Of a DNA stretch of 64,000 nucleotides, positions 1 to 10,978 are shown one piece after another. The notes below the pieces were generated by a model that saw only the letters and a program-made list of their open reading frames with translations, was not told the origin of the DNA and made no database searches. A program made the position numbers and the translations under genes. Where the stretch lies: positions 1 to 64,000 of the forward strand of contig CAJXRP010000022.1 in NCBI GenBank assembly GCA_913060495.1, in the 5' to 3' direction. Position 1 is the first letter of the stretch. Every line of letters begins with the position of its first letter. The DNA comes from an uncultured Gammaproteobacteria bacterium (GTDB lineage: Bacteria; Pseudomonadota; Gammaproteobacteria; Pseudomonadales; Pseudohongiellaceae).

Positions 1-76
<76 letters not shown>

Positions 77-240
77 ACAAATCTTATACCTGGCTTTAGT
101 TAGAATGATAAATCACTCTTCCAACAAACCCTTGTTTTTAAAAGATATTTTACTGAGGCAACAAAGCCACAGGCCTATTTCACAAGGGGAGCGAATTATA
201 AGGACTAGTTGGGGCTAAGGTCAAGGTTTTACGCGGCTTT

Positions 241-299
241 CGCGGGAATTAGGCAATTCCCGCGATTGAGGGCCAAAATCGGCTTGAGGGCCCGATTTT
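241..299. repeat. Two hairpins between the tRNA genes
   Basis: The 230-base spacer between the two tRNA genes holds no gene. It contains a perfect 10-bp inverted repeat with a four-base loop (241-250 with 255-264, CGCGGGAATT arms) and a second 8-bp inverted repeat (275-282 with 292-299, AAAATCGG arms). Neither is followed by a T tract on the minus strand, so they look more like processing or spacer structures of a tRNA-Leu to tRNA-fMet transcript than like terminators. That role is inferred from position only. Confidence 0.5.
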
Positions 300-306
300 G
301 AAGGTT

Positions 307-392
307 TGGTGCCGAAGGCCGGACTTGAACCGGCACGACCAGAGGTCACTACCCCCTCAAGGTAGCGTGTCTACCAATTTCACCACTTCGGC
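307..392 (-). tRNA. tRNA-Leu (GAG)
   Basis: The minus strand gives a class II tRNA with a long variable arm. The acceptor stem is GCCGAAG paired with CTTCGGC, the anticodon stem CTACC/GGTAG encloses the loop TTGAGGG (anticodon GAG, leucine), and the CCA end is encoded at 307-309. It lies immediately downstream of secG on the same strand; a secG-tRNA-Leu pairing is typical of Pseudomonas and relatives. Confidence 0.95.
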
Positions 393-409
393 TAATTCTA
401 TCAATGATC

Positions 410-799
410 CTAGTTATCGCTGCCAGGTAGGTTAGGAACATCATCTCCATCGGAGGGTGTCGCCGGTGCCGAATCCAGCTGAGGCACGTCTGAAACTATC
501 GGAGCAGGCAAGTCCTGCAACAAGGCATCGTTCGCCAATGGCGAATTCACTGCCCCACCGAGGGCTGACTGATTCTTCGCAATAACGGCCAAGGACAGGC
601 TAGTTATGAAAAATACTGTAGCACCAACGGTTGTGGCTCGTACCAGAAAATTGCCAGAGCCAGAAGCGCCAAACACCGTCTGTGAAGCGCCTGCGCCGAA
701 AGAGGCACCTGCGTCAGCACCCTTGCCTTGTTGCAAGAGAACCAGGCCTACTATCCCGATGGCTGCTATTACATGAACTACAACTACTATGGTTTCCAT
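410..799 (-). CDS. secG: Protein-export membrane protein SecG
   Basis: SecG is the small accessory subunit of the SecYEG translocon, which helps SecA-driven export across the inner membrane. The 129-residue product has the expected two transmembrane helices (about residues 1-20 and 52-74) and the family's Gly-rich stretch between them (LLQQGKGADAGASFGAG). The tail after residue 75 is hydrophilic, rich in Pro, Asp and Ser, and poorly conserved in the family. The gene follows tpiA with a five-base gap and precedes tRNA-Leu, the usual gammaproteobacterial order, so it is probably the last protein gene of a glmM-tpiA-secG transcript. Confidence 0.95.
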   Translation of the reverse strand: METIVVVVHVIAAIGIVGLVLLQQGKGADAGASFGAGASQTVFGASGSGNFLVRATTVGATVFFITSLSLAVIAKNQSALGGAVNSPLANDALLQDLPAPIVSDVPQLDSAPATPSDGDDVPNLPGSDN

Positions 800-804
800 G
801 ATTC

Positions 805-1566
805 TTAATCCGCGCTTTTACAAATGGATACAAATTCTTCAGCCTTCAGTGAGGCCCCACCTACCAGACCACCATCAATGTCGGCCTGACTAAACAACTC
901 TGTTGCATTGGCTGCCTTAACACTGCCGCCATATATAATTCTTATACCTTGCGCGACAGTCGCATTCGACTTCGCCATGTGTTCCCGCAGCACCCGATGA
1001 ATTTCCTGTGCCTGCTCTTTACTAGCCGTCTTTCCTGTGCCGATTGCCCAAATAGGCTCATAGGCTAGAACCGCGGATTGTAGTGCCTCTATTCCCGCCG
1101 CCTCTATAACTGCATCTAGCTGTGCCAGCACAACGTCGGCGCTAGCTCCTTGCTCTCGCTGCGCCAATGACTCACCCACACACAATATGGGAATCAATCC
1201 GCTTGCTTGGGCCGCCTTAAATTTGGCAGCAACTGCTTGATCTGTTTCTGCAAAAAGTTCACGCCGCTCAGAGTGACCTACTATAACGTAGTTAACTCCA
1301 TATTCAGCCAGCATGGGCGCTGAAACCTCACCGGTGAAAGCACCTTCAGGCTCTGCAAATAGGTTCTGTGCAGCCAGTTTCAGGTGATTAGCACCTTTAC
1401 TAGCGCATAGTTCAGCGGCAAGGCCTATGTGTAGCAGCGTCGGTCCAATCGCTATCTCGACCTGCGCCAAGCCTGCACTACCGGCGGCTACACCCTCTAT
1501 CAGCTGCCGTACCTGAGTACGGGAACCATGCATCTTCCAATTTCCAACAACCAATTTCTGACGCAT
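805..1566 (-). CDS. tpiA: Triosephosphate isomerase
   Basis: This cytoplasmic glycolytic enzyme interconverts dihydroxyacetone phosphate and glyceraldehyde 3-phosphate. The 253 residues are the normal length for a single TIM barrel. Catalytic residues are in place: Lys11 in NWKMHG, His98 in VGHSERR and Glu170 in YEPIWAIGTG, followed by the flexible phosphate-gripping loop and the GGSVKAAN phosphate-binding segment. The gene sits between glmM, about 107 bases upstream, and secG. The start is the first ATG, giving the conserved N-terminus. Confidence 0.97.
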   Translation of the reverse strand: MRQKLVVGNWKMHGSRTQVRQLIEGVAAGSAGLAQVEIAIGPTLLHIGLAAELCASKGANHLKLAAQNLFAEPEGAFTGEVSAPMLAEYGVNYVIVGHSERRELFAETDQAVAAKFKAAQASGLIPILCVGESLAQREQGASADVVLAQLDAVIEAAGIEALQSAVLAYEPIWAIGTGKTASKEQAQEIHRVLREHMAKSNATVAQGIRIIYGGSVKAANATELFSQADIDGGLVGGASLKAEEFVSICKSAD

Positions 1567-1673
1567 GCTTACAAATCCAGAAAAGCGAACAATTGAACAT
1601 TCTAGAACTGCCCGCCAAAACGGGCGCCAATACTAACTAAGATACAGGGGTCTTGCAACACGGCAACGCTGTC

Positions 1674-3035
1674 TCAGGCTGCGGCTCCAACTTCTTTTTC
1701 AACAACTTCCGCCAACTCTTCAGCCAGCGTCCGGACTTCTGCCGCATCCTCTCCCTCTACCATTACCCTTACAACGGGCTCTGTACCAGAAGGTCGTAGT
1801 AGGACTCGCCCCTTAGAACCTAACTTTGACTCCACATCGGCGACTGCCTTTTGCACCCTATCGCTGCCTGCTAGATCTGCGGAGTCCGCGATTCTCACAT
1901 TCACCATGGATTGAGGATACTTGTTCAACTTACTGATTAATTCGGCCAATGAACTCTGGCTGCTTGAAATTGCAGACAGGGCTTGTAAGGCTGAAACTAT
2001 GCCATCGCCCGTCGTCGTCTTATCCAAACAAATAATATGTCCTGATGATTCACCGCCAAGGCTCCAACCACGCTTTAATAGCTCTCGCATCACGTAGCGA
2101 TCTCCAACTGCGCTTCTGGCAAAGGGTATATCGAGGGAATCCAGAGCCTGCTCAAGACCTAAATTACTCATCAACGTACCAACAACTCCACCAAAATCAA
2201 TATTCTGACGGCGCCTGTCGCGCGCGATGACATACAGTATCTCATCGCCATCGACGATATTGCCGAGGTGATCAACCATAGCCACGCGATCACCATCACC
2301 ATCGAATGCAATACCGATATCTGCTTCTTCTTTAAGCACAGTTTCGGCTAGCAACTCCGGGGACGTGGAACCTCTGTTCTCATTAATGTTCAATCCGTCT
2401 GGACTGACACCTATCGCTGTAACCGTGGCACCGAGCTCTTCGAAAACACTAGGCGCAATGTGATAGGTAGAGCCATGCGCACAATCGAGCACGATCTTCA
2501 GCCCAGTGAATTTCATGTCTGTATTAATTCGGCTCTTACAGAATTCGATATACCTGCCCGCAGCATCGGTGACGCGGGAGGCTTTGCCTAGGGACTGCGG
2601 AGGAACAGTTGAGATGGTTTTCGACAGCTGTTCTTCTATCGCAAATTCAACATCATCGGCCAACTTACTACCATCGCCCGCAAAAAATTTGATCCCGTTG
2701 TCCTGAAAAGAATTATGCGAGGCGCTTATGACAATGCCCGCCTGGGCACGCAAGGTCCGCGTCAAGTAGGCAATCGCGGGAGTGGGCATGGGACCAAGTA
2801 GGTTGATATCGACGCCTGCCGCAGTCACTCCTGCCTCCAGCGCCGCTTCGAACATGTAGCCGGAGATGCGTGTGTCTTTCCCGATAAGAATCTTGTTTCG
2901 CGCCCCGCCCTTCTTTGCAAATACGGTTCCTGCAGCCCAGCCGAGCTTGAGCATGAAATCGGGAGTTATCGGTGAAGTTCCTACAGCACCGCGAATGCCG
3001 TCGGTACCAAAATATTGTTTTTCTCTTTTTGTCAT
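1674..3035 (-). CDS. glmM: Phosphoglucosamine mutase
   Basis: GlmM converts glucosamine 6-phosphate to glucosamine 1-phosphate on the way to UDP-GlcNAc, the precursor of peptidoglycan and lipopolysaccharide. The 453-residue protein shows the four signatures of the phosphohexomutase family: the phosphoserine loop ISASHN (Ser106 being the residue that carries the phosphate), the metal loop DGDGDR at 245-250, the sugar-binding GGESSGH near 335, and the phosphate-binding RPSGTEP near the C-terminus. It starts eight bases after folP ends, so the two are probably co-transcribed, as in E. coli. Confidence 0.97.
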   Translation of the reverse strand: MTKREKQYFGTDGIRGAVGTSPITPDFMLKLGWAAGTVFAKKGGARNKILIGKDTRISGYMFEAALEAGVTAAGVDINLLGPMPTPAIAYLTRTLRAQAGIVISASHNSFQDNGIKFFAGDGSKLADDVEFAIEEQLSKTISTVPPQSLGKASRVTDAAGRYIEFCKSRINTDMKFTGLKIVLDCAHGSTYHIAPSVFEELGATVTAIGVSPDGLNINENRGSTSPELLAETVLKEEADIGIAFDGDGDRVAMVDHLGNIVDGDEILYVIARDRRRQNIDFGGVVGTLMSNLGLEQALDSLDIPFARSAVGDRYVMRELLKRGWSLGGESSGHIICLDKTTTGDGIVSALQALSAISSSQSSLAELISKLNKYPQSMVNVRIADSADLAGSDRVQKAVADVESKLGSKGRVLLRPSGTEPVVRVMVEGEDAAEVRTLAEELAEVVEKEVGAAA

Positions 3036-3042
3036 ATCGATC

Positions 3043-3915
3043 TTACTCGGCGCTTGAATAGGCTGAGTTTACTCTAATTGCATCCATGGTGGCAGCAACA
3101 TCGTGAGTGCGTATAACCTTTGCGCCAGAGATCAACGCGAAGGTCGTTGCCGCGATGGAGCCTGCCAAACGTTTATCGACAGCGCGCCCAGTTACTGCGC
3201 CAATCATGGATTTACGCGAGACACCGACAAGCATTGGAAGCTCTAGCCCTGAAAAATGGGTAAGTTTTTTTAGCAGAAGATAGTTATGCTCAACCGTCTT
3301 GCCAAAACCGAAACCCGGATCGATAAGCAATCGGCTGCGTGGTATGCCCTGAGCTGAACAGCTCTCTACTCGCCCCCTGAGAAACTCGAATACCTCCTCC
3401 ACTACACTTTCATAACTAGCTTGGGACAAATTGTTCTGCATCGTGCTTGGCTTCCCCTGCATGTGCATTAAGCAGACCGCCGCCTTGCTCGCGCTTACCG
3501 CCTCTATTGCGCCGGGAGTCGAGAGAGCGCGCACATCATTGATGAGCTCAGCACCACTACTAATCGCCTCGCGCATCACAGTTGCCGAGCTCGTATCGGC
3601 CGAGATGCAAACATCCAACCTTGCGCGAATCGCCTCAATGATGGGAATTACCCTATCCAGCTCTTCCTGTTCCGACACCAAAGCGGCGCCTGGCCGCGTT
3701 GACTCCCCACCCACATCAATGAATACAGCACCCTCGCCAACCATAGCCTCGGCGCGGGAAAGAGCCTTATCGATATCGAGCTGGAAGGAGTCAGTGCCTA
3801 GCTTCTGTAATTCGGCACCATCTGAGAAGGAGTCAGGTGTAGCGTTTATAATACCCATGCAGACAGGAGAAGACAGATCAATCTGTCGTTCTCCTGCTGT
3901 AAGGTTTTCAATCAA
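3043..3915 (-). CDS. folP: Dihydropteroate synthase
   Basis: FolP condenses 4-aminobenzoate with the pterin pyrophosphate in folate synthesis and is the target of sulfonamides. The 290-residue TIM barrel carries the family signatures [14 protein letters not shown] near residue 20, [10 protein letters not shown], the DPGFGFGKT loop and GVSRKSM. The reading frame opens with TTG at 3915, about 20 residues before the first conserved motif as in E. coli FolP. An in-frame stop lies about 10 codons upstream and no ATG occurs in between, so TTG is the best start. It follows ftsH by 20 bases with no clear Shine-Dalgarno sequence, suggesting translational coupling. Confidence 0.93.
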   Translation of the reverse strand: MIENLTAGERQIDLSSPVCMGIINATPDSFSDGAELQKLGTDSFQLDIDKALSRAEAMVGEGAVFIDVGGESTRPGAALVSEQEELDRVIPIIEAIRARLDVCISADTSSATVMREAISSGAELINDVRALSTPGAIEAVSASKAAVCLMHMQGKPSTMQNNLSQASYESVVEEVFEFLRGRVESCSAQGIPRSRLLIDPGFGFGKTVEHNYLLLKKLTHFSGLELPMLVGVSRKSMIGAVTGRAVDKRLAGSIAATTFALISGAKVIRTHDVAATMDAIRVNSAYSSAE

Positions 3916-3935
3916 GACGGGAGTAGCAGTCGAGA

Positions 3936-5870
3936 CTAGTGTTCGCTAGCCGGACCACCGATCGTGCCGGAATTATCAACATCTTCCTCTTTAACTTCAG
4001 CCGCGCTTGAACCACCGCTGTCTGAATTACTGGAATCGGTATCTGACCAATCCGCTGGAGGTCTTGGCTTTTCGCCTTTCATGATGTCATCGATTTGATC
4101 AGCATCGATAGTCTCATACTCCATCAAGGCGTCTTTCATCAATTCCAATTGCTCTCTATGATCTTCTAGTATTTTTTCTGCCCGGCCATAACATTCATCG
4201 ACGATCTTACGTACTTCCACATCGATCGCTATTGCCGTATTGCCAGAAAAAGACTGCGATTGTGAAGCGGCCGAACGACCTAGGAAAACCTCACCCTCAT
4301 CTTCGGAGTAAAGCAGCGGACCCAACTCTTCCGACAAGCCCCACTTAGTGACCATATTCCGCGCCATCTCTGTCGCTCGCTGAATATCATTGGAAGCTCC
4401 AGTAGTTACACCGTCCTTTCCCAATGTTATTTCTTCTGCGATTCGTCCGCCGTAAAGACTGCAGATCTGACTCAAGATAGTCCGCCGACTTATACTGTAA
4501 CGATCTTCCTCGGGTAGAAACATTGTAACGCCCAATGCGCGACCGCGAGGAATAATGCTGACCTTGTAGACAGGATCATGATCCGGCACCAATCGCCCAA
4601 CGATCGCATGACCCGACTCATGATAAGCCGTATTCATTCTTTCTTTATCTGACATCACCATCGATTTGCGTTCTGCGCCCATCATGATTTTGTCTTTCGC
4701 TTTCTCGAACTCTTCCATAGTAACGAGACGCTTAGCCGCTCTGGCGGAAAAAAGCGCCGCCTCATTCACCAAGTTGGCGAGATCAGCTCCGGAGAATCCC
4801 GGTGTGCCGCGCGCGATAACGCCGGCCTTAACATTGTCATCAATAGGGACTTTACGCATATGTACTTTGAGGATTTGCTCGCGACCGCGAATATCTGGCA
4901 ACCCAACTACCACCTGCCGATCGAATCTACCTGGGCGCAAAAGTGCCGGGTCCAATACATCAGGCCTGTTTGTTGCGGCAACAACGATCACGCCGTCGTT
5001 AACTTCAAAGCCATCCATCTCAACCAACAGTTGATTCAGTGTCTGCTCGCGTTCGTCGTGCCCGCCGCCTAAACCAGCGCCACGATGACGACCAACAGCA
5101 TCGATCTCGTCGATGAAAATAATACAAGGTGCCTGCTTCTTCGCTTGCTCGAACATATCGCGCACACGAGACGCACCTACGCCCACAAACATCTCAACAA
5201 AATCAGAACCTGAAATGGAGAAGAAAGGCACTTTGGCTTCACCGGCAATAGCTTTAGCCAACAAAGTTTTACCCGTGCCCGGCTGACCGACCATCAGAAT
5301 GCCGCGAGGAATTTTACCGCCTAGCCGTTGGAACTTATCTGGCTCGCGCAAGAACTCAACCAGCTCCTGAACATCTTCTTTCGCCTCATCGACTCCGGCC
5401 ACATCTGCAAACGTTACTTTAATCTGATCTTCGCCCAAGAGCTTCGCTTTGCTCTTACCGAAGGACATCGGGCCACCCTTACCTCCAGCACCGCCACCTT
5501 GCATCTGCCTCATGAAGAAGAGGAAAAGCGCGACAATAATTAAAATCGGGAATATGGAGAGCAGTAAATCTGTCCAAATGCTACGTTGCTCCGGCTCGTT
5601 AGCCGTTACCTCGACATCATTCTCAAACAAGTCATTCAACAGCTGATCGTCACCAATTAGCGGCATGACCGAACGAAACTGCGTGCTATCGCTGCGCACG
5701 CCCGTAATATTTATACCTGCGAGCTCGACCCGTTGTACTCGACCCGAGCGAACTTCCCGGATAAATTCGGAGTAATTGATGCTGTCTTCTCGAGGTTCCT
5801 GATTAATGTTCTGGAATACCGTGAGCAGGACTCCGGCAATAATCATCCAAAGAATCAGGTTTTTTGCCAT
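3936..5870 (-). CDS. ftsH: ATP-dependent zinc metalloprotease FtsH
   Basis: FtsH is a membrane-anchored hexameric AAA+ protease that degrades damaged membrane proteins and regulators such as LpxC and sigma-32. Counting from the longest frame (TTG at 5879), the protein has transmembrane helices near 7-23 and 103-123, a Walker A motif GQPGTGKT near 198-205, Walker B IIFIDEID near 253-260, and the zinc-binding HESGH at 420-424. I place the start at the ATG at 5870, three codons in, because MAKNLILW matches other FtsH N-termini. The acidic, Ser-rich tail is usual. rlmE lies just upstream, as in E. coli. Confidence 0.96.
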   Translation of the reverse strand: MAKNLILWMIIAGVLLTVFQNINQEPREDSINYSEFIREVRSGRVQRVELAGINITGVRSDSTQFRSVMPLIGDDQLLNDLFENDVEVTANEPEQRSIWTDLLLSIFPILIIVALFLFFMRQMQGGGAGGKGGPMSFGKSKAKLLGEDQIKVTFADVAGVDEAKEDVQELVEFLREPDKFQRLGGKIPRGILMVGQPGTGKTLLAKAIAGEAKVPFFSISGSDFVEMFVGVGASRVRDMFEQAKKQAPCIIFIDEIDAVGRHRGAGLGGGHDEREQTLNQLLVEMDGFEVNDGVIVVAATNRPDVLDPALLRPGRFDRQVVVGLPDIRGREQILKVHMRKVPIDDNVKAGVIARGTPGFSGADLANLVNEAALFSARAAKRLVTMEEFEKAKDKIMMGAERKSMVMSDKERMNTAYHESGHAIVGRLVPDHDPVYKVSIIPRGRALGVTMFLPEEDRYSISRRTILSQICSLYGGRIAEEITLGKDGVTTGASNDIQRATEMARNMVTKWGLSEELGPLLYSEDEGEVFLGRSAASQSQSFSGNTAIAIDVEVRKIVDECYGRAEKILEDHREQLELMKDALMEYETIDADQIDDIMKGEKPRPPADWSDTDSSNSDSGGSSAAEVKEEDVDNSGTIGGPASEH

Positions 5871-5995
5871 ATCATTCAAGGGTTTATCCCCCAGTGGTTA
5901 TAGAATTTTGTTAGTAGAGCGCCAGTAGGCGGTCGGCGAAGAGAGCTCATATAAGGGCCCAATTCTAATGAACATAGAGATTATTGCACGTGAAT

Positions 5996-6622
5996 TCAGT
6001 CTAAGCCCCGAAAACCGGTGGCCAATAGATAGATTTCACTCGATCTAGCCCTGGAGGCCTTAGGCTTCCTGACCTTCACACTACTAAAGCTACGCTTAAG
6101 CTGCTTTTGTAGATCTTCGCAACCTTCACCATGGAAAACTTTAGCTAAAAAACCCCCTTCAGGCTTTAAAACAGTTGTGGCGAGGTCTAGAGCCAGTTCA
6201 GCTAGATACATCACCCGAGGGAGATCAATGTCTTTCATACCACTCATATTGGGTGCCATGTCCGATATTACAAGGTCTGCCTGCTGGTCTTTGAGCAACT
6301 CTAGTAAACGCTCCAAGACTGCGTCCTCAGTAAAATCACCTTGTAGGAATTCGACTCCCGGCAGAGAGTCGATAGGCAGGATATCACTGGCTATCACTTG
6401 CCCCTTCTCGCCTACGAGGTTCGCGGCCACCTGAGACCAACCGCCGGGTGCTGCGCCGAGATCAACAACGGTCATCCCTCTTTTGATCAGCTTGTCTTGC
6501 TCCTGAATCTCAAGTAGCTTGAAGCTAGCCCTCGAACGGTAGCCCTCTTCCTTCGCGCGACGCACATAGACATCGTCGAAATGCTCTTTTAGCCACTGCT
6601 TGCTGGTCTTTGATCGCCCCAT
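5996..6622 (-). CDS. rlmE: 23S rRNA 2'-O-methyltransferase RlmE
   Basis: RlmE (FtsJ/RrmJ) methylates the 2'-OH of U2552 in 23S rRNA during late 50S assembly. The 208-residue protein carries the SAM-binding motif [13 protein letters not shown] near residues 52-64 and a full K-D-K-E catalytic tetrad: Lys35 in RASFKLLE, Asp in VISDMAPN, Lys in LAKVFHGEG and Glu in SSEIYLLA. It lies upstream of ftsH, with which it forms a heat-shock operon in E. coli. It is divergent from yhbY, another ribosome-assembly factor. Confidence 0.96.
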   Translation of the reverse strand: MGRSKTSKQWLKEHFDDVYVRRAKEEGYRSRASFKLLEIQEQDKLIKRGMTVVDLGAAPGGWSQVAANLVGEKGQVIASDILPIDSLPGVEFLQGDFTEDAVLERLLELLKDQQADLVISDMAPNMSGMKDIDLPRVMYLAELALDLATTVLKPEGGFLAKVFHGEGCEDLQKQLKRSFSSVKVRKPKASRARSSEIYLLATGFRGLD

Positions 6623-6759
6623 TAACCTGAACCCACTAAATCCCTATCATTAGCTTTCATTGCTATTTCTGCGTTTATTAATCACTTGAGTTCCGCTAGA
6701 ATCCGCTTCCCTACTAGAAAGACGCCGCGAACCCAACTCGGGTCTCACATGGAACTATC

Positions 6760-7071
6760 ATGACATTAAGTAACACGGCCAAGAAACAGTATCGAGCCAT
6801 CGGTCACAATTTGAACCCAATCATTACGATTGCGCAAAAAGGCTTGAGCGAAAACATTCGATTGGAACTTGAACGCGCCCTTACCGATCATGAGCTCATC
6901 AAGATTAAGCTCGTAGCGGCCGACCGCGACTCCAAGAAAGAACTTGTAGCTACTATCTGTCAGGAATTTAAATCTGAGTGCGTACAAAGCATCGGACACA
7001 CGGCGTTATTGTACAGAAAAGCCAAGAAGCATGATGGACGGTTGTCCAACATTAAGCGAAAGTCCGTCTAG
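6760..7071 (+). CDS. yhbY: YhbY-family RNA-binding protein (CRM domain)
   Basis: This is a 103-residue single CRM (CRS1-YhbY) domain protein. The family binds pre-50S particles and contributes to ribosome assembly. The conserved elements LSNTAKKQYRAIGHNLNPII at the N-terminus and the GLSENIRLELERAL helix are plain, and the chain ends in a basic tail. It is transcribed away from rlmE and converges with greA, leaving only 10 bases between the two stop codons. That arrangement is conserved across gammaproteobacteria. Confidence 0.93.
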   Translation: MTLSNTAKKQYRAIGHNLNPIITIAQKGLSENIRLELERALTDHELIKIKLVAADRDSKKELVATICQEFKSECVQSIGHTALLYRKAKKHDGRLSNIKRKSV

Positions 7072-7081
7072 CACCAAAAAC

Positions 7082-7558
7082 TTATATATGCTGAACCTTA
7101 TCGATCTCGTATTCGATATCACCGGCGGGCGCATTCACAACAATCTCATCACCCTCATGTTTACCCATGATCGCTCGAGCAATTGGCGAGCTTACTGATA
7201 TCTTTCCCTTCGGCACATCAGCCTCGTCTTCACCAACAATCTGATAGATCACGGTGGCATCGGTTTCGATGTTTATAAGCGTCACCGTCGTGCCAAAGAT
7301 TACTCGGCCGGTTGCATCTATCTTGGTGACATCAATCACCTGCGCCTCAGCCAATTTACCTTCAATTTCTCCAATACGCCCCTCGCAGAAACTCTGCTGC
7401 TCTCGCGCCGCATGATACTCAGCGTTTTCCTTAAGATCGCCATGCTCTCTCGCCTCAGCGATGGCCTTGATGATCTTCGGGCGTGTTTCTGATTTCAGCT
7501 CGCTCAGTTCCTCGCGTAATCGCTCAGAACCTTCGACTGTCATTGGTACTCTGGACAT
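7082..7558 (-). CDS. greA: Transcription elongation factor GreA
   Basis: GreA enters the RNA polymerase secondary channel and stimulates cleavage of backtracked RNA. The 158-residue length is typical. The N-terminal coiled coil carries the acidic tip in the segment [15 protein letters not shown] (residues about 42-56), and the C-terminal FKBP-like domain ends in [13 protein letters not shown]. It is downstream of carB on the same strand, matching the carA-carB-greA arrangement of Pseudomonas, but a 116-base spacer with a strong hairpin separates the two genes. Confidence 0.97.
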   Translation of the reverse strand: MSRVPMTVEGSERLREELSELKSETRPKIIKAIAEAREHGDLKENAEYHAAREQQSFCEGRIGEIEGKLAEAQVIDVTKIDATGRVIFGTTVTLINIETDATVIYQIVGEDEADVPKGKISVSSPIARAIMGKHEGDEIVVNAPAGDIEYEIDKVQHI

Positions 7559-7630
7559 AATTTTTCCGTTTTTATTTCACTGCGTTATAAGCTATTAGAG
7601 CTAATAAAATAGAACTAACGAGAATAGATA

Positions 7631-7656
7631 GCACGGCAGTATGAAAACTGCCGTGC
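7631..7656. repeat. Perfect hairpin between carB and greA
   Basis: A 10-bp perfect inverted repeat (arms GCACGGCAGT and ACTGCCGTGC, loop of six) sits in the carB-greA spacer. Read on the minus strand it follows the carB stop by about 18 bases but is succeeded by TATCTATTCT rather than a T run. It may act as a leaky terminator or an mRNA-stabilising 3' structure; its role is inferred. Confidence 0.5.
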
Positions 7657-7674
7657 CACAACTTTGGGGCCAAT

Positions 7675-10600
7675 CTAATTCAGAGCAGCGTGAAGGTCTT
7701 GAATTGTGTATACCGACATATTGCCACTGAAGGATAGTGCTTCGCAAACCGCGAGTGCGCCAGCTACCGTTGTCGTACAGAACACTCTGTGTCTTAGGGC
7801 AGTGCGCCTAATGATGGAAGAGTCCAATATCGCCTGCTTGCCTTCAGTGGTATTGACGATCAATTGTATCTCGTCATTTTTTAACATATCGACTATATGC
7901 GGTCTACCTTCGGCAACTTTATTGACACCCATCACTTCGAGTCCAGCTTCTTCAATAACAGCCGCCGTGCCATGTGTGGCGGCTATCGAATAACCCAACT
8001 CCAGCAACTTCTTCGCCACCTCCGCAATATACGGCTTGTCTGCATCGCGTACACTCAAGAAGGCATTACCTTTTTTCTCAAAGAATTCACCAGCACCCAT
8101 TTGCGCCTTAGCGTAGGCTTCTGCGAATGTTTTACCAACACCCATCACCTCACCCGTGGACTTCATCTCTGGTCCGAGTATCGGGTCGACACCAGGAAAC
8201 TTATTGAACGGGAATATCGCCTCTTTTACAGCAAAAGTCTTCGGGATTATTTCTTTTGTAAAGCCCTGCTCCTTCAACGTTTGACCGACCATGCACCGCG
8301 CGGCAACTTTGGCTAAGGAGAGACCGATACATTTTGAAACGAACGGTACTGTACGTGAGGCCCGAGGATTTACTTCGATAATATAAATCTCGCCATCCTG
8401 ATAGGCGAGCTGGGTATTCATCAAGCCTACAACCCCCAACTCTAATGCAAGTGCACTAACCTGTTCGCGAATCTTGTTCTGTACATCCATAGGCAGATTA
8501 TAGGGAGGCAAAGAGCAAGCCGAGTCACCAGAGTGAATGCCTGCCTGCTCGATATGTTGCATGATTGCACCTACGACTACTTGCTCGCCGTCGCAAACCA
8601 GATCGACATCTATCTCAATCGCCGCACTCAAAAAATAGTCCAGCAAGACAGGGCTATCGTTAGACACCTTAACCGCATCATGCATGTAACGATCGAGTTC
8701 TTCTTCGTTGTAGACGATTTCCATGGCACGTCCGCCCAGCACATAGGAAGGTCGCACCACTAATGGATAGCCGATTTTATTTGCTGCCTCGATGCTTTCT
8801 TCAACGCTGCGCACAGTGCTATTAGGTGGCTGCTTCAGGCCTACCTTCTCGATCAACTGCTGGAATCTTTCTCTGTCCTCGGCGCGGTCGATAGCATCGG
8901 GGCTTGTACCGATGACCGGCACTCCAGCATCTTCCAAGCGCTTCACAAGGTTCAGCGGTGTCTGTCCACCGAACTGAACGATCACACCCTTAGGCTTCTC
9001 CAACTGAACCACTTCGATTACATCTTCAAAAGTCAGTGGCTCGAAGAACAGTCGATCTGAAATGTTGTAGTCAGTAGATACGGTTTCAGGATTGCAGTTG
9101 ACCATAATGGTCTCGTAGCCGTCTTCGCGCATAGCTAACGCAGCATGCACGCAGCAATAGTCGAATTCGATTCCCTGACCAATACGATTCGGCCCGCCGC
9201 CTAGCACCATAATCTTATCTCTGTCGGAAGGCTCGGCCTCACATTCTTCTTCGTAGGTTGAATACATATAGGCTGTCGAAGAAACAAATTCTGCTGCACA
9301 GGTGTCTACCCGCTTGTACACGGGGCGAACTCCCAAATCATGTCGTCTCGATTGCACTGCCAGCTCGGGAATTTCCAACACCTGGCTCATGCGCTTATCT
9401 GAGAAACCTTTTCTCTTCAGCTTACGCATAAGGTCATAATCGATTTCTTCGAGAGACATCTCTGCGAGCTTTCTCTCATCATTGATTAGGTCTTCAATCT
9501 GCACGAGGAACCAGCGATCAACCCCCGTCAGGTCGTGAACTGTATCGAGAGGCCAACCTGCCCGGAAGGCATCTGCGATGTACCAGATACGCTCCGCACC
9601 CGGTTCGGTGAGCTCTCTAGTTAGGATCGCTTTGGCATCACTTAACTTAAGATTGAGCACTGGATCAAAACCACACATCCCGACCTCAAGCCCGCGCAGT
9701 GCCTTGTGCAGAGACTCTTGGAAGGTTCGCCCGATAGCCATAACTTCACCAACTGACTTCATCTGAGTTGTCAGTCGATCATTCGCTTCTGGGAATTTTT
9801 CGAAGGTAAAGCGAGGAATCTTGGTCACAACATAGTCGATTGACGGCTCGAAAGATGCTGGTGTTGCTCCGCCGGTAATTTCGTTACGCAGCTCATCAAG
9901 CGTAAAGCCAATGGCAAGCTTCGCAGCGACTCTAGCAATGGGAAAACCAGTAGCCTTAGAAGCGAGTGCTGAAGAACGTGACACTCTAGGGTTCATTTCG
10001 ATAATAACTAGACGACCATCCGCAGGATTAATACCAAACTGAACATTAGAGCCGCCTGTCTCTACACCGATCTCTCGCAAAACGGCGAGAGAGGCATTTC
10101 GAAGGATTTGATATTCCTTGTCGGTCAGCGTCTGCGCAGGGGCGACAGTAATCGAATCCCCCGTGTGCACACCCATCGCATCGAAATTCTCGATGGAACA
10201 AACAATGATGCAATTATCATTAGTATCACGCACCACCTCTAGCTCGTATTCTTTCCAGCCGATTAGCGACTCATCAATGAGTAGTTCATTGGTAGGCGAA
10301 AGCTCCATGCCGCGCTGGCAGATTTCATCGAACTCTTCTTTGTTATAGGCGATTCCACCGCCAGTTCCACCCATGGTGAAAGACGGTCGGATGATGCAGG
10401 GGAAGCCCACTTTCTCGAGTGCCTCATGCGCCTGCTCCATGTTGCAGGCAATACCGTGCTGAGGCGTTTCCAATCCAATCTTCTGCATGGCTTGGTCGAA
10501 AAGCTCCCGGTCTTCAGCCTTGTCGATTGCTTCGCAGTTCGCGCCAATAAGCTCGACATTGTACTTGTCCAAAATGCCGTGTCGGTTTAGATCCAATGCA

Positions 10601-10893
10601 CAGTTAAGTGCAGTCTGCCCACCCATGGTAGGGAGGATAGCGTCGGGCTTCTCCTTCTCGATTATCTTCTCGACCATGCGCCAATTTATGGGCTCAATGT
10701 AGGTAGCATCAGCCATTACGGGATCGGTCATGATAGTGGCAGGATTCGAGTTAACTAGAATGACTCGCAGGCCTTCTTCCTTAAGTGCCTGGCAAGCCTG
10801 CGCACCTGAGTAGTCGAATTCACATGCTTGCCCGATTACGATGGGGCCGGCACCTAGGATTAATACACTCTTTATTTCAGTTCTTCGTGGCAT
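7675..10893 (-). CDS. carB: Carbamoyl-phosphate synthase large subunit
   Basis: CarB makes carbamoyl phosphate from bicarbonate, ammonia delivered by CarA and two ATP, feeding arginine and pyrimidine synthesis. At 1072 residues it is full length. It has two homologous ATP-grasp halves (about 1-400 and 555-935, each beginning with a nucleotide-binding segment such as [18 protein letters not shown] or [16 protein letters not shown]), a central oligomerisation region, and a C-terminal MGS-like allosteric domain (about 936-1072) where UMP and ornithine bind in E. coli. It follows carA by 85 bases. The small open reading frame found between carA and carB in some Pseudomonas species is absent. Confidence 0.97.
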   Translation of the reverse strand: MPRRTEIKSVLILGAGPIVIGQACEFDYSGAQACQALKEEGLRVILVNSNPATIMTDPVMADATYIEPINWRMVEKIIEKEKPDAILPTMGGQTALNCALDLNRHGILDKYNVELIGANCEAIDKAEDRELFDQAMQKIGLETPQHGIACNMEQAHEALEKVGFPCIIRPSFTMGGTGGGIAYNKEEFDEICQRGMELSPTNELLIDESLIGWKEYELEVVRDTNDNCIIVCSIENFDAMGVHTGDSITVAPAQTLTDKEYQILRNASLAVLREIGVETGGSNVQFGINPADGRLVIIEMNPRVSRSSALASKATGFPIARVAAKLAIGFTLDELRNEITGGATPASFEPSIDYVVTKIPRFTFEKFPEANDRLTTQMKSVGEVMAIGRTFQESLHKALRGLEVGMCGFDPVLNLKLSDAKAILTRELTEPGAERIWYIADAFRAGWPLDTVHDLTGVDRWFLVQIEDLINDERKLAEMSLEEIDYDLMRKLKRKGFSDKRMSQVLEIPELAVQSRRHDLGVRPVYKRVDTCAAEFVSSTAYMYSTYEEECEAEPSDRDKIMVLGGGPNRIGQGIEFDYCCVHAALAMREDGYETIMVNCNPETVSTDYNISDRLFFEPLTFEDVIEVVQLEKPKGVIVQFGGQTPLNLVKRLEDAGVPVIGTSPDAIDRAEDRERFQQLIEKVGLKQPPNSTVRSVEESIEAANKIGYPLVVRPSYVLGGRAMEIVYNEEELDRYMHDAVKVSNDSPVLLDYFLSAAIEIDVDLVCDGEQVVVGAIMQHIEQAGIHSGDSACSLPPYNLPMDVQNKIREQVSALALELGVVGLMNTQLAYQDGEIYIIEVNPRASRTVPFVSKCIGLSLAKVAARCMVGQTLKEQGFTKEIIPKTFAVKEAIFPFNKFPGVDPILGPEMKSTGEVMGVGKTFAEAYAKAQMGAGEFFEKKGNAFLSVRDADKPYIAEVAKKLLELGYSIAATHGTAAVIEEAGLEVMGVNKVAEGRPHIVDMLKNDEIQLIVNTTEGKQAILDSSIIRRTALRHRVFCTTTVAGALAVCEALSFSGNMSVYTIQDLHAALN

Positions 10894-10978
10894 AGTCGCG
10901 TTGTCTGTACCTTGTAGTTAGTCCTGCTTTGCAGTCACTGGTTAAAACGTTTTGTCGAAATGGTGAAACTGTTAGTTG

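Noticed and set aside
3431..3949. Open frame of 172 codons on the plus strand opposite folP
   Set aside because: It is antisense to an intact, clearly recognisable folP, has low-complexity Ser/Ala composition and no ribosome-binding site; it is a shadow of the folP codon pattern.
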